Source: Paramesorhizobium sp049065735
Lineage (GTDB): Bacteria > Pseudomonadota > Alphaproteobacteria > Rhizobiales > Rhizobiaceae
Length of the DNA stretch: 49,527 bases
Direction of reading: 5' to 3'
NCBI RefSeq assembly: GCF_049065735.1
Contig: NZ_JBAKHD010000012.1
Span: 1-49,527 of the forward strand
Part shown: one piece after another, positions 48,751-49,527 of the stretch
Numbering within the stretch: position 1 is the stretch's first letter
Layout: every line of letters begins with the position of its first letter
Translations under genes and position numbers: made by a program
Notes under the pieces: model-generated
What the model was told of the DNA's origin: nothing
The model's input: only the letters and a program-made list of their open reading frames with translations
The model's database searches: none

Positions 48751-48772
48751 GACAATCTGGCGACAATTTGGC
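48751..48772. repeat. Tandem 11-base direct repeat before the DUF2946 gene
   Basis: GACAATCTGGC (48751-48761) is followed directly by GACAATTTGGC (48762-48772), one mismatch. One helical turn per unit suggests a binding site for a regulator or overlap with the promoter of the DUF2946-PepSY pair. The second copy ends 10 bases before the chosen start at 48783. Confidence 0.35.
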
Positions 48773-48782
48773 AGACTGGGTC

Positions 48783-49190
48783 ATGCAACATATGCGGCAC
48801 CTTTTGAAGGACAGGCTGTCGGCAGGCGCTTTTGCCTTGCTGATTGCGTGGCTTCTGGTGCTGCAAAGCCTGCTTGGTGCGCTGGCTCAGGGCGCCATGG
48901 CGGCTTCGGCGGCCGATCCGCTCCACGTCATCTGCACGACGGACGGGGCCGCTGCGCTTCAGGCTGAAGAGCAGGATGGCCAGCCGCAAAAGAAGGCGCC
49001 GGAATGTCCTTGCGCCTCGCTCTGCCAGATTGCGTCGGGCGCTGTCCCGGCAATCCTCGATGGCGCGCCCAGCGTGCCGGCGGTGTTTCGTTCCGGCGCG
49101 GGCAAGCTCGATACCGTCTTTTCCGGTGTCCAGCGGTCATTTCCTCGCGGCCTCATCGGCGAGCCAAGGGCGCCGCCGCTGTCTCTCTGA
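48783..49190 (+). CDS. DUF2946-family exported protein
   Basis: 135 residues from the ATG at 48783 (ATG at 48792 or TTG at 48768 also possible). A Sec signal peptide or membrane anchor: 'AGAFALLIAWLLVLQSLLGALAQGAMAAS'. The mature part contains 'ICTTDG', an acidic/basic linker and 'CPCASLCQIASG' with clustered Cys, matching DUF2946 proteins. These are small proteins often found before PepSY-domain or TonB-receptor genes in metal-regulated loci; Cys and His may bind copper or another metal (inference). 41 bases before the PepSY gene. Confidence 0.75.
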   Translation: MQHMRHLLKDRLSAGAFALLIAWLLVLQSLLGALAQGAMAASAADPLHVICTTDGAAALQAEEQDGQPQKKAPECPCASLCQIASGAVPAILDGAPSVPAVFRSGAGKLDTVFSGVQRSFPRGLIGEPRAPPLSL

Positions 49191-49231
49191 CGTCCGTTCC
49201 CATTCAAGAACCTACGTTTGGAGAGATTCCC

Positions 49232-49527
49232 ATGTCCGATCTGACCCTCGGTCGGGACAGTAGCGGCGCAGCCATGCGATCCGCGTCCGACCTTTATCGC
49301 GCCGTCTGGCGCTGGCATTTCTATGCAGGCCTGCTTGTCCTACCCTTCATGATCACGCTCGCCGTCACCGGCGCGCTTTATCTGTTCCGCGATGAGATCG
49401 ATGCGATCGTGCATAGCGATTTGAAGCGCGTCGCCGTCCAGGAAAACATCATCCGCGCAGCACCTTCGGCGATGGTCGCCGCCGCGCTCGCCAAGTATCC
49501 GGGGACAGCGGTCAAGTTCACCGATCC
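49232..49527 (+). CDS. PepSY-associated membrane protein, N-terminal part (runs off the window)
   Basis: At least 98 codons from the ATG at 49232, preceded by GGAGAG. 'DLYRAVWRWHFYAGLLVLPFMITLAVTGALYLFRDEID' is the signature start of PepSY_TM proteins (W-x-W-H-F-x-x-G, then a membrane helix with TGxxYLF). Family members have four membrane helices and are often ferric-chelate or other metal-related reductases or partners of TonB receptors. It follows the DUF2946 gene and probably forms an operon with it. The rest lies beyond base 49527. Confidence 0.88.
   Translation, partial: MSDLTLGRDSSGAAMRSASDLYRAVWRWHFYAGLLVLPFMITLAVTGALYLFRDEIDAIVHSDLKRVAVQENIIRAAPSAMVAAALAKYPGTAVKFTD

Noticed and set aside
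1..49527. CRISPR arrays, tRNA or rRNA genes, and phage integration sites
   Set aside because: I saw no regularly spaced repeats, no cloverleaf-like segment and no integrase gene in the window.

Overview
The window is a high-GC proteobacterial segment. Gene content points to an alphaproteobacterium, most likely of the Hyphomicrobiales (Rhizobium/Brucella relatives): an Ugp-type uptake operon with a built-in glycerophosphodiesterase, a PmtA-like phospholipid methyltransferase, a CpxRA-like pair beside an RND pump, and several insertion-sequence (IS) types I associate with that order. The taxonomic call is inference; no rRNA or tRNA gene is present.

Positions 1-37.9 kb look like an accessory mosaic of short transcription units separated by broken IS pieces (IS3 at 1-143, IS5 at 4.3 kb, IS21 at 11.7 kb, a tiny IS3 relic at 13.1 kb, IS256 at 18.2 and 37.2 kb, IS3 at 37.4 kb). 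In order: (a) 0.1-4.2 kb, an AraC regulator and four genes for exported proteins (alpha/beta hydrolase, two SnoaL-like proteins, a beta-propeller broken by a frameshift and an IS3 end); (b) 5.1-11.4 kb, an RND efflux pump divergent from a CpxRA-like two-component system, with CpxR-type boxes between them; (c) 11.5-13.1 kb, a lipoprotein gene cut by an IS21 remnant, then an endonuclease/exonuclease/phosphatase protein; (d) 13.5-18.5 kb, an MMPL transporter, a TetR regulator, a Tat-exported short-chain dehydrogenase and an exported SRPBCC-like protein, tied together by three copies of one palindrome (TTGACA-N13-TGTCAA); (e) 18.8-24.2 kb, methyltransferase, Lrp/LysE pair, ChrA with a decayed chrB, and an MFS exporter; (f) 24.3-31.1 kb, three LysR regulators around a second beta-propeller and a second exported hydrolase operon whose hydrolase has lost its nucleophile; (g) 31.4-37.2 kb, an ABC uptake operon for glycerol-3-phosphate or glycerophosphodiesters with its RpiR regulator.

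From 38.4 kb onward the DNA looks cleaner: a SulP anion transporter, then a metal-acquisition-like operon (TonB receptor, CobN-like protein, MotA/ExbB-like protein, DUF2149 protein, methyltransferase), a voltage-sensor-type ion channel, and a DUF2946-PepSY pair running off the end. The CobN homologue has a signal peptide and a C-terminal membrane anchor, so it should sit in the periplasm, where there is no ATP. Its partners resemble proton-driven motor subunits. This is the most likely candidate for an undescribed system. It lies between the full channel gene and a diverged fragment of that gene's 3' end, which suggests it arrived as a unit by recombination.
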